A DNA stretch of 16,413 nt from Chrysochromulina parva (Eukaryota > Haptophyta > Prymnesiales > Chrysochromulinaceae), in the NCBI GenBank assembly GCA_002887195.1, contig PJAB01001200.1:1-16413 (forward strand), read 5' to 3'. The translations under genes and the position numbers were made by a program. The number at the start of each line of letters is the position of its first letter. The first letter of the stretch is position 1. Below the pieces are notes generated by a model. That model was not told where the DNA came from. It saw nothing but the letters and a program-made list of their open reading frames with translations, and searched no databases. Below are positions 1-7,099 of this stretch, in pieces.

Positions 1-235
1 GGCTGGACCGGGGCGAAGGGCAAAGCTAGACGCTGAGCGGTGGCGGGGACGCGAACTACTCCGAGCTATCGCGGAAGCCTCGTGCATCGCAAAGCAGCCT
101 GTCGAGTGCGTGACGCACCTCTCCGAAAATGCGGTGTACATGTCTGTACACTCCCGCTCCGAAAAAAAGACAAAGGGGTCGAAAAGTTAAACTAGAATTC
201 TGAATTCATGATGAGAATCCTCGAGGTAACAAATT
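1..235. other. Left-edge non-coding stretch
   Basis: No convincing coding sequence is visible. The stretch lies downstream of the minus-strand glycosyltransferase stop codon, so it should include that gene's 3' untranslated region. It contains a perfect 7-bp inverted repeat, listed separately, and an AT-richer patch at about 161-235. I see no tRNA-like or rRNA-like structure. Confidence 0.5.
134..151. repeat. Small perfect inverted repeat
   Basis: GTGTACA and TGTACAC form a perfect 7-bp stem around a 4-base loop (TGTC). It sits about 85 bp beyond the stop codon of the minus-strand glycosyltransferase, so it could be a 3' UTR hairpin, but a stem this short also arises by chance. Confidence 0.35.
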
Positions 236-1540
236 CTATAATACCGATGTGCAGGGCGCTCCCGGCGTCGAGTCGTTGAGCCTATTGTTGGCGCAAGCAG
301 GGCAACGCTGCTTGGCGCGCTTCGCGGCCCAAAGCGCAGCTGCAATATGGTTCAGGTTGCGCGCCCTGGCCTCACCTGTATGAAATGTCTGAACAACTCG
401 CTGGCCCCGCGTGGTAATATTGCGCAGTGCCTCTCGCTGCTCCTGCGAAAGCCAGAAACGCAACGTCTTGTTGAGCTCTGTCGGAGCACTCTCGATGTAA
501 TGGATCCCGGGCAGTAAGCCGAGCGGATGAAGGTACTCAGCCGCGGCCGCGTCGGTCAGCATCGCTGTCCCTGCTGCGGCAATCTCAAAGTGCTTGGCGA
601 CGATCCATAGCCACCTGGCATTCTGCCGACAACCCGCAATCGCGATGTGGTAACGCGAGATGGCCGAAGCGTAATCCCTTGCCTCCTGCTGCGGATTCGT
701 AAATGCGCGTGTCCTGGTGGTGACTGTGCGCCGTTGCACCAAGCCTGTGCTCAAGAGGGCCTGCGCGGCCACTCGGAGAGGATAGTGGAGTCCAACCTCC
801 CCCGAGAGAAGAACGGGTTCCGTTTTTGCATCAAATGCGAGAGGAAGCAAAAACCCTTCGCTTGCTGCGTGAGGAAAGTTGAAGACAGGACGCTTTGGAT
901 GGATGTGGTAGTGGCCTGTCAGCTTTGAGACTGTTGACTCCGGGTACCTTGCGAGCAGACCATCAAACGACGCACCTGCTTTTCGAAGCACATAGATGTC
1001 GTCTGCAGTGTAAGCATCTTCAACGAGCAAAAGCCAGGCCGACCCAGCCATCTGCGCAGATTCGTTGAGCAGCTTGTTGCGCCAAGCATTCGCTATGTCG
1101 TAGCCGGTGGCGTTGAGAATATAGAATGCGAGTATTTCTGGAACACACCTGAGGTGCGTGTTGAGCTGGCCTACGTCCATTACCTGCCAACCCGAAGCTC
1201 CCATGCGCGTTGCAAGATCATTCATGAACGGCGAGAAGCTCGTGGCGAATCGAGGTGGAATGACAAACGCTCGGCAGGTGGCGGCGGCACATGCATCTGT
1301 GCATTCAAAAGAGGAGGATGGCTCGCAATTGAGTTGCGTGCTCGTCATATGAGCGCTGCCATTCGTGAAGATACGTTTGTAACTTGGCATGGGAGCACCA
1401 CTTGCTTCGAGGAGTTCGCAACGTGAGCGATGCGTGCAATCGCCGCGCGAGGGGCAACTTTTCTGAAACATAGGGCCCCAGGGACTGTTAATCAGTTTCG
1501 TCGCGGTCCCCCGAGATGTTTTCAGAGTAGCCACCGCCAT
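236..1540 (-). CDS. CgeB-like GT-B glycosyltransferase (family 1-type C-terminal domain)
   Basis: The product is predicted to transfer a sugar from a nucleotide-sugar donor to an unknown acceptor. The C-terminal ~120 of 434 residues match the CgeB-like Glyco_trans_1_2 pattern: a VAKHFEIAAAG motif near residue 314, then a T-D pair, an LLPGIHYIES segment, a short amphipathic helix with RFWLSQEQRE, and a closing RG-RVV-FHT segment, followed by RARNLNHIAAAL. The upstream segment VLLSGEVGLHYPLR is the usual inter-domain stretch of this type. I chose ATG at 1538-1540; the frame is open a few codons further up but has only non-ATG starts. The N-terminal ~90 residues are Cys/Ser/Thr-rich and match nothing I know, and no clear signal peptide or anchor is visible, so an upstream exon is possible. 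It ends with a Cys-containing tail (CPACANN). The family assignment is an inference from motifs; donor and acceptor are unknown. Confidence 0.7.
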   Translation of the reverse strand: MAVATLKTSRGTATKLINSPWGPMFQKSCPSRGDCTHRSRCELLEASGAPMPSYKRIFTNGSAHMTSTQLNCEPSSSFECTDACAAATCRAFVIPPRFATSFSPFMNDLATRMGASGWQVMDVGQLNTHLRCVPEILAFYILNATGYDIANAWRNKLLNESAQMAGSAWLLLVEDAYTADDIYVLRKAGASFDGLLARYPESTVSKLTGHYHIHPKRPVFNFPHAASEGFLLPLAFDAKTEPVLLSGEVGLHYPLRVAAQALLSTGLVQRRTVTTRTRAFTNPQQEARDYASAISRYHIAIAGCRQNARWLWIVAKHFEIAAAGTAMLTDAAAAEYLHPLGLLPGIHYIESAPTELNKTLRFWLSQEQREALRNITTRGQRVVQTFHTGEARARNLNHIAAALWAAKRAKQRCPACANNRLNDSTPGAPCTSVL

Positions 1541-1688
1541 CAACTCGTACGATCCCGTCAACTCTACAAGCCAGGGCGCTGTATTCCGTTCTACTTCTCG
1601 ACTTATCTAAGAGCCTCTCAGTCTGCTGACGTCCTGTGCTGATCAATACAGTAGTGCTGATCTCCGCATATCTCGTTATCTCCTCCGT
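1541..1688. other. Short spacer between two minus-strand genes
   Basis: These 148 bp separate the ERO1 stop from the glycosyltransferase ATG, so they must hold both the ERO1 3' end and the glycosyltransferase 5' region. GTGCTGATC occurs twice (near 1636 and 1653). No TATA box or recognisable regulatory site can be named. Confidence 0.4.
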
Positions 1689-3092
1689 CTAATGATCCCC
1701 ATGGTCATTCCGCCTGCGAGCGGCTGATGCGGCCCAAGATGGCCACACTCGCCCACTCGCAAGCCAAGCCGCCTTCGCAGCCTCCTCCTTGGCCGCGAGG
1801 TCAGGTTCAAAGGCGTCGGAAGCCGAGCGGCTCCAGCTCGCGGGATGGTGGAGCTTGGCAAGCCATACAGCCTTGGCGGCCTCCTCGTTGGCGAGAGCGA
1901 GCTCGTCCTCGCCAGCCTCGCCATCATAGTCCCAGAAGCTCTCTACGGTCTCGCAAGCCGCGCCGAGCTTGGCGGCGGTGGCGACGAGCGCGGCAAGCTG
2001 AACGCGGTCCAGTCTCAACGGGTCGGAGCCATCAGAGCGCCCACTCGAGCCGAGCAGCACCTGCATCATTGCGCCGAGCCCGAGGCACATCACGGTCCCG
2101 TGCACGCGGCAATGGTCGCACTGGACGCACCCCATCATTTGGGTCAGGTCGCGATGGCGCATGCGCATCCGCCAAACCTCCGCCGACGGCGACGCTGCAT
2201 GCGAGCGCAGGTTATGCGCGGCACGCTGTACGGTAGCGTCGCTGAGCAGCTCGGCGGCGTAGAGCTGTTGCATGAGCGGGCGCACGGTGGCGCCCTCGCC
2301 GAGGTAGTTGCATCCCTCCAAGTACGCTCGGCAGTCGGACAGCGCGCACAGTGCGAGCATGTACGCAAAGTAGAGGTTGGTGATCGCACCTGGTTCGTCA
2401 CGCAGCCGACGGCGGTAAGCGTCGCGCCCGGCCTCGGTGAGGCCGAGGTCGGCGAGGATGTGCGCATGCACGGACGAATGCATGCCCGAGATGGCGCGGT
2501 TGTAGTCGCGTTTCCACGAGTTTTCTGGGTCGCCCAGGTCTTTGGTGAAGCAGATCTTGTTGTGGATGAACCGCCAGACACGCGAGCCGTCGTAGCCCGT
2601 GTTGCGCGGAGGGCACGTGCGCAGGTCGTAGTACCTGGTGAAGCAAGACGGCATGTGCTTGCGCGACCAGCCGTCGAGCATGAACTCGTACTCGCTCTGG
2701 TCGCGACTCAGCAGAGCTGGAGGGACGTCGCGATCGGGTACAGCCTCGATCGTGCATCGCTCGAGGTCGCACCCCTCGTCACCAGAGGGAAAATACATGC
2801 AGGGCGTGACCAAATCCACGGCGTACAGAGAGAAGAAGTCGTGCGCCGTGATCTTCTTGAGCAGCGGCAGCACAGTTTTGGTCCTCCGGAGGCAGTCTCG
2901 CACGCGGTAGATTCCACCCATCGTCTCCTTCAGTGACGTTGACCAGGCGGAGTAGTCGTAGCTTGGGAACCCAACATTTTCCCATGACGCAGCCGAGTCG
3001 CAGAGGCGAGGCGTTTGATGGCGGACTTGTGTGCTCGCACGCAAGTCGTCGATGCGGAGCGGAAGCAGCGGCGGGAGCAGCGTGAACATCAT
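1689..3092 (-). CDS. ERO1: ERO1, endoplasmic reticulum thiol oxidase
   Basis: ERO1 is the FAD flavoprotein that re-oxidises protein disulfide isomerase in the ER lumen, passing electrons to oxygen. Starting at the ATG at 3090-3092, the protein has 467 residues, close to the usual ERO1 length. It opens with MMFTLLPPLLPLRIDDL, a signal peptide-like hydrophobic stretch. The family core is clear. The shuttle region has C98, C108 and C113, with the CxxxxC pair being C108/C113. The FAD-contact stretch PPRNTGYDGSRVWRFI is at ~161-176, SGMHSSVHAH at ~202-211, and the active-site CxxCxxC (C322-VQ-C325-DH-C328) is followed by a near-canonical GLGAMMQVLL. The oddities are loss of the N-terminal CxC...CxC cluster and of the residue equivalent to human C104, and a ~70-residue Ala/Glu/Trp-rich C-terminal tail containing two similar units (EEAAKAVWLA and EEAAKAAWLA). 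It is divergent from the SNARE-like gene. The identification is strong; the tail is novel to me. Confidence 0.92.
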   Translation of the reverse strand: MMFTLLPPLLPLRIDDLRASTQVRHQTPRLCDSAASWENVGFPSYDYSAWSTSLKETMGGIYRVRDCLRRTKTVLPLLKKITAHDFFSLYAVDLVTPCMYFPSGDEGCDLERCTIEAVPDRDVPPALLSRDQSEYEFMLDGWSRKHMPSCFTRYYDLRTCPPRNTGYDGSRVWRFIHNKICFTKDLGDPENSWKRDYNRAISGMHSSVHAHILADLGLTEAGRDAYRRRLRDEPGAITNLYFAYMLALCALSDCRAYLEGCNYLGEGATVRPLMQQLYAAELLSDATVQRAAHNLRSHAASPSAEVWRMRMRHRDLTQMMGCVQCDHCRVHGTVMCLGLGAMMQVLLGSSGRSDGSDPLRLDRVQLAALVATAAKLGAACETVESFWDYDGEAGEDELALANEEAAKAVWLAKLHHPASWSRSASDAFEPDLAAKEEAAKAAWLASGRVWPSWAASAARRRNDHGDH

Positions 3093-3304
3093 CAGGAGCG
3101 AAAACCCCGATCTCGTCGCGATCTCTTTTCGAGGCGAAAAACCCGGACAAAAACCGTTTTGTTCAACGCACGCACCAAGCCGGCGGGGCCTCCTGAGTGA
3201 ACTGACTGTCGCGGTGCAACTTATTATTTCATGTTTCAAGGTTATAGTTTTCCACGGAGTGGCATGTGAATGTGCGGCAGGCCTGCGCACCGACGATTTG
3301 CATC
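3093..3304. promoter_or_regulatory. Bidirectional promoter region of ERO1 and the SNARE-like gene
   Basis: The two ATG codons (3092 minus, 3305 plus) are 212 bp apart and point away from each other, so both 5' regions must lie here. The middle is AT-richer (about 3215-3255) than the GC-rich surroundings, but no TATA box or defined motif stands out. The inference rests on gene orientation only. Confidence 0.5.
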
Positions 3305-5035
3305 ATGAGCTCCTCCTTCACGTCGGTCTCCGAGCGCATAAACTCGATCCAAGCGATCTCGCTCCCGCCCACGCCGAGCGATCTCGAGAAGGTTGAGCTC
3401 GTGCAGCGCTCGCTCGTGCTGATAAAGCAGGCCACTGACGATATCATGACCTCCGCCTCTTCTCATGCCTACGCGCTGTCGGGCATCCCTGAGGCCGTGG
3501 AGCGCGATCTGGCGCAGCGCATTGCCGGCACGGCAACCCTGTGCCGGCGATGCGAACACTGTCTCTCGCAGTGCAACCCACGCGCCATCGCGGCGATGAC
3601 AAGCAGGGACCTCGTTGCCGAGACAGCACAGTTCAAGGCACAGTTTGAGGCCGTCGCCCATGCAGCCAAGACGGCGCTCGCCCAGGTGCGCGCCGCGGCG
3701 TCGGTGAGCAGCTTAGGCGGTGGCGCCAACGGCGTCGGCGGCGGTGCGGCCGCCGCCTCTTCGCAGCAGGCCGCATGGCAGGAGCTCTTTGCGCTTGAGA
3801 CGGCGAGCGACCGAGCGGACGCGAGGGCGGCGGAGCAGCAGCAGATCGCGGCACGCCTCGCAGAGCTGGAGGGCATCAAGGAGGCCATCAAGCAAGCTGT
3901 CGATGTCGAAGACTTCAAGACCGCTGCCAATCTCCAAATTGAGCTCAAGAAGCTCCAGGAGGAGCTCAGCACCGCAAACGCGGCACGCAGCAGCAGCAGC
4001 AGCAGCCAGCCAGCGAGCGCCCAGCCAGCGAGCGCGCGCGCGCTGGTGCCGGCACGGGAGGCACGGGAGGCACGGGAGGCACGGGAGGCACGGGAGGCAC
4101 GGGAGGCATGGCCTCCTCGCGCGCGCTCAGACGCGAGCGGGCCGGCCCATCTGAGCTCGCAGCCGAAATTGCAGCCCTCGCTGATCCCCGAGCTGCAGCC
4201 GGCGTCGGCCGCCCTCTCGCTATGGGAGGCACGCACGCAAGAACAGTCCGGGAGAGGCGCTGTCCTGGGCGCTGCCGTGGGCCGCGGCGGCGTCGGCGGA
4301 GGGATGGCGGCGGCGGGCAGCGCGGAGGTCGATTCGCACGACGGCGCATTTGCGGAGCTCGCCGCCCGAAGCGCGCAGCGCCCGGCAGCCGTGGGCGCCA
4401 TTCCGGGCGCTCAGGACAGCGCGCCGAGCGCGCTGGCGAATGAGGTCAACGACGCGCTCGAGATCGTACGGCGCGTCACGGCGCAGATGCACCAGGTGGT
4501 GGCGGCGCACGTGTGGGCCGGCTTCACGGACGAGGCGGAGGCGGAGGTGAGGAGGCTGCAGCAGGAGGGGAGGGTCGCCGCACGCAGCTGCCGGCGCCTC
4601 CTCGCGCGTGCGCTTGCCAACCGAGATGCCAACCGAGATGCCATCAGAGGCACTCAGAGGCAATCAGAGGCAAGCAGCTGGTGGGATGGCAAGCAGCAGG
4701 CTCCCTGCGCGGCCGAGTCCCTCAACGAGGAGGTCGAGGTCGAGGCGCGATCGGCCGAGGTAGAGGCAGCCATTCGGGACTTTAGCACGGTGGTCGAGAT
4801 GGCCAACCACACCATCGGGCAGCACGGGCAACGCGAGAACGTACCAAATCAGGCGGTGCCCAATACGGCGCCCAAGGCCGCGGGCGACGACGACGACGCC
4901 GCCGATGCCGACGCGGCGCTCGATGCGGCGCTGGCGCGCGCGGGGTTCGTGCTGGCAGTGATGAACTCGCCGAACTCGCCCATGCAGGCCGGCGCGCCGC
5001 CGCTGAGCAGGCTCGCACCGCCGCCTGCGAGACGC

Positions 5036-5088
<53 letters not shown>

Positions 5089-5521
5089 GCCGCCGCCGCC
5101 AGCGATCGCCGCTGTGCCCTCCGCTCGAGGGTCCGCGCCCACTACGGCGCCTCGAGGGTCCGCGCCACCGGCTGCCGCGCCATCGGCTGCCGCACCATCC
5201 CCGACGAGGAACGTCTTCGTGCAGCAGCACTTTCAGCAGCAAGCGATGGCCCAAGTGGGCAACATCTCGATGGCGCAGGCAATCGAGACTAATGAGGCGC
5301 TCATCGACGAGGGGCAGGCGGCGCTGCGTGCGGTGGCGGCGGAGGTGCAGGAGATCAGCGCCGCCTTCCTCGACCTAGGAACGCTCGTCGCGCGCCAAGC
5401 TGATGACGTGCACAGGGCCACGACGCTCGCGGATGAGGCTACTGCTGACGTGGCCAGGGCGCGCGAGGAACTGCAGCAGTTGGAGCGCGAGCAGCAAGAG
5501 GGGGGCTGCTCGGTGCAGTGA
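3305..5521 (+). CDS. Large Qa-SNARE-like protein with C-terminal CaaX prenylation box
   Basis: This 738-residue protein is probably involved in membrane fusion. The last ~75 residues form a SNARE helix of syntaxin (Qa) type: EVQEISAAFLDLGTLVARQ aligns with the syntaxin central layers, and Q698 falls at the ionic zero-layer glutamine. There is no transmembrane anchor; the chain ends GGCSVQ, a textbook CaaX box (C735; a final Gln favours farnesylation). Upstream are a helical N-terminus (~25-130), a UVR-like coiled coil (~187-222, KEAIKQAVDVEDFKTAANLQ), six Ala-Arg-Glu units (~250-268), a mid-protein helical block (~376-435), an acidic DDDD patch and 22 consecutive prolines (578-599). ATG at 3305 was preferred because the frame upstream has only non-ATG starts. 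Whether the N-terminal helices make a syntaxin Habc bundle cannot be told. SNARE call fairly sure; whole-protein role is inference. Confidence 0.72.
4052..4105 (+). repeat. Six perfect 9-bp tandem repeats encoding Ala-Arg-Glu
   Basis: GCACGGGAG is repeated six times without a mismatch inside the SNARE-like gene, adding an alternating-charge Ala-Arg-Glu tract in frame. The perfect copies point to recent slippage or strand-exchange expansion; copy number probably varies between strains. Confidence 0.9.
5036..5101 (+). repeat. CCG trinucleotide run encoding 22 prolines
   Basis: A run of CCG codons, with one internal CCA and one terminal CCA, encodes 22 prolines in a row in the linker before the SNARE helix of the 3305-5521 protein. 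Such a run would form a stiff polyproline II rod separating the N-terminal part from the membrane-proximal helix. Assembly length of such runs is often unreliable. Confidence 0.9.
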
Positions 5522-5699
5522 ATCGTAGTCGCCCTCACCACGCTCAAACATTTTAGTTCCGAGGCACACCTAATAATACTTGCGTTGTTCTGTGCTTCCC
5601 GCGCGATCTCACGCGGCGAGATTGCGAGCGTCGCGTCCGTCGGCCATGCACGACCTCCTTCGGTAAGCGAGGAAAAGTGCCCGCACACAAGATTCTATC
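5522..5699. other. Spacer between SNARE-like and secreted-protein genes
   Basis: These 178 bp hold the 3' end of the upstream gene and the 5' region of the next. An AT-rich patch lies near 5555-5585. No further gene or defined site is visible. Confidence 0.4.
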
Positions 5700-6719
5700 A
5701 TGAAGTCCACAAACATTCGGCTCGGCGCACACGCACTCGTGGTTTGCCTCGCCGCTCACGGGTCAGCCGCGCTACAGGCGACGCTTGGAGGAGCGACGCC
5801 CGGCTGGAACACGCCTGTGCCAGACAGACTCATCGACACGGTTTCCATCTCTGTCAGCAGTGCCATCGATCGAGCAACTCCGATGCCTCTCCAGGCGCAG
5901 GCCCTTCCGGTGGAGTCGTGCAGCTCGTGGCCGATCTGGGTTTTGAAAGGCAAGGAGAGCACTTCCCATGTCCGTGTCTTCCGCGTACCAGCACCTGCAG
6001 CCGCCGATGTCTGGACCTCGGGTACCAGCTTCGTGCCTCCGGCATCGTTCGAGCAGCTTTGGCTCCCCGCCAACCTGCCGGTGCCGCATGCTCGTATGGC
6101 CATCGGGCTGGTGCTGCGGAATGGCAAGCCGAAGTATATCTTTCCGACCCTCGATACATACCTTGACGTGGGCGAAAGGCGGTATCACAATCGCGGCCTC
6201 TGTTCCGTGCCACTCGCGAAGACATGGCTTCACTACGGCGAGTCGCCCGCCGAAAGCTTGCGCCTCTCGTGCTCCGTGGTCTCGCCTGCTCCGGCTGGCT
6301 GTATCCAGACGGCTGCGAGCCCATGGGTACCATGCCTCGAGCCCCTGATGGTGGTCGCTGCCCTCGACGCGACCCTCGCTGCGCTCAAGAATTTGCCTGA
6401 GGACGAGTCTGGCGCACGTCTGCCCGGATACACGTCGCTCGAGAGAGGCTTCTGCTATCTGATCGCACCGCTTGAAGACGAGAGCGCCACACTCCCCGAG
6501 GCGGCCATGCAGCCTGGCGGAAAGCTGCGTGTCCTCCTGAGCGAAGTCAAAGATTGGGGAGTAGTTGGCAGCGACGCTCGTGAGATGGCCGGGCCGTACG
6601 GCGAGTGCGAGCTGAGCCTGCATGCGGTGCTATGCGCGGTGCCTCCTGCGGGGCCTCCCGGGCGAGAATCGCTTTCGATGCGCGAGCCCTATCGCGAGCT
6701 CTATGAGCATAAGAGGTGA
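5700..6719 (+). CDS. Predicted secreted or organelle-targeted Cys-containing protein, unknown family
   Basis: I do not recognise this 339-residue protein. It starts with a classical signal peptide (MKSTNIRLGAHALVVCLAAH, then GSAALQA, with likely cleavage near residues 23-27), so it should enter the ER. The following ~35 residues are rich in Ser/Thr/Pro and poor in acidic residues; in algae with complex plastids such a segment can act as a transit peptide, so plastid delivery is an alternative to secretion. The mature part has eight cysteines, an even number compatible with four disulfides, and no second membrane segment. Features that might help later searches are PKYIFPTLDTYLDVGERRYH in the middle and GGKLRVLLSEVKDWGVVGSD near the C-terminus. 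The reading frame is intact and ends in TGA. Confidence 0.6.
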   Translation: MKSTNIRLGAHALVVCLAAHGSAALQATLGGATPGWNTPVPDRLIDTVSISVSSAIDRATPMPLQAQALPVESCSSWPIWVLKGKESTSHVRVFRVPAPAAADVWTSGTSFVPPASFEQLWLPANLPVPHARMAIGLVLRNGKPKYIFPTLDTYLDVGERRYHNRGLCSVPLAKTWLHYGESPAESLRLSCSVVSPAPAGCIQTAASPWVPCLEPLMVVAALDATLAALKNLPEDESGARLPGYTSLERGFCYLIAPLEDESATLPEAAMQPGGKLRVLLSEVKDWGVVGSDAREMAGPYGECELSLHAVLCAVPPAGPPGRESLSMREPYRELYEHKR

Positions 6720-7099
6720 GATGCATGTGAGATGCGCACAGTGGCTGTGCGATTTGAGTGCATGTGCGAGCAGAGCACAAAGGCCTCCGCGCGCTTCAAG
6801 TCTAGTCTTGATTTGTTGTGATAACCCTGATTATTTCCAGAGCGCGGGGGGACCGCGACGAAACTGACTGACTGACTGACTTCACAGGAAAACCCGAGCC
6901 CCGCGCTGGGCCGCGATGCAGCGAACGCAGGCTCGACGCGCCGCGCCCGAGCGTATAGAGAGCGGCGTGCGGACAACGGTCGTCGCAGTCCACCACCGGC
7001 GACTCCGAGGCTCGCCAAACCCTCAGTGTCGTCGCAGCCTCGGTCGTGCTCGCAGCAGTCTGGATACGGCCAGCCGGCGACCCATCAGAGTGGACGCCG
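6720..7099. other. Intergenic region upstream of the dual immunophilin gene
   Basis: The region holds a short tetranucleotide repeat (CTGA units, about 6863-6881) and no convincing gene. The immunophilin frame stays open back to about 6959 with no ATG, and would encode a hydrophobic stretch SVVAASVVLAAVWI just before the chosen start. CCAAACCCTCAG at ~7015-7026 matches the sequence of the acceptor of immunophilin intron 2 (8665-8676), so an upstream exon cannot be excluded. Confidence 0.4.

Noticed and set aside
1845..2936. Long plus-strand open frame opposite ERO1
   Set aside because: It is a GC-rich antisense shadow; the minus strand carries the unmistakable ERO1 motifs over the same bases.
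3469..4401. Minus-strand Ala/Ser-rich frame opposite the SNARE-like gene
   Set aside because: It is an antisense shadow with no domain, and part of it is the complement of the Ala-Arg-Glu and Ala-rich repeats.
5033..5101. CRISPR array or regulatory repeat
   Set aside because: The CCG run is a simple codon repeat in frame with the protein; there are no spacers.
6916..7099. Upstream coding exon for the immunophilin beginning with ATG at 6916, adding a hydrophobic anchor (SVVAASVVLAAVWI)
   Set aside because: A GTGCGG donor at 6967 and CCCTCAG acceptor at 7026 are present, but the phases do not match the FKBP frame. ATG at 7100 gives a normal FKBP N-terminus.
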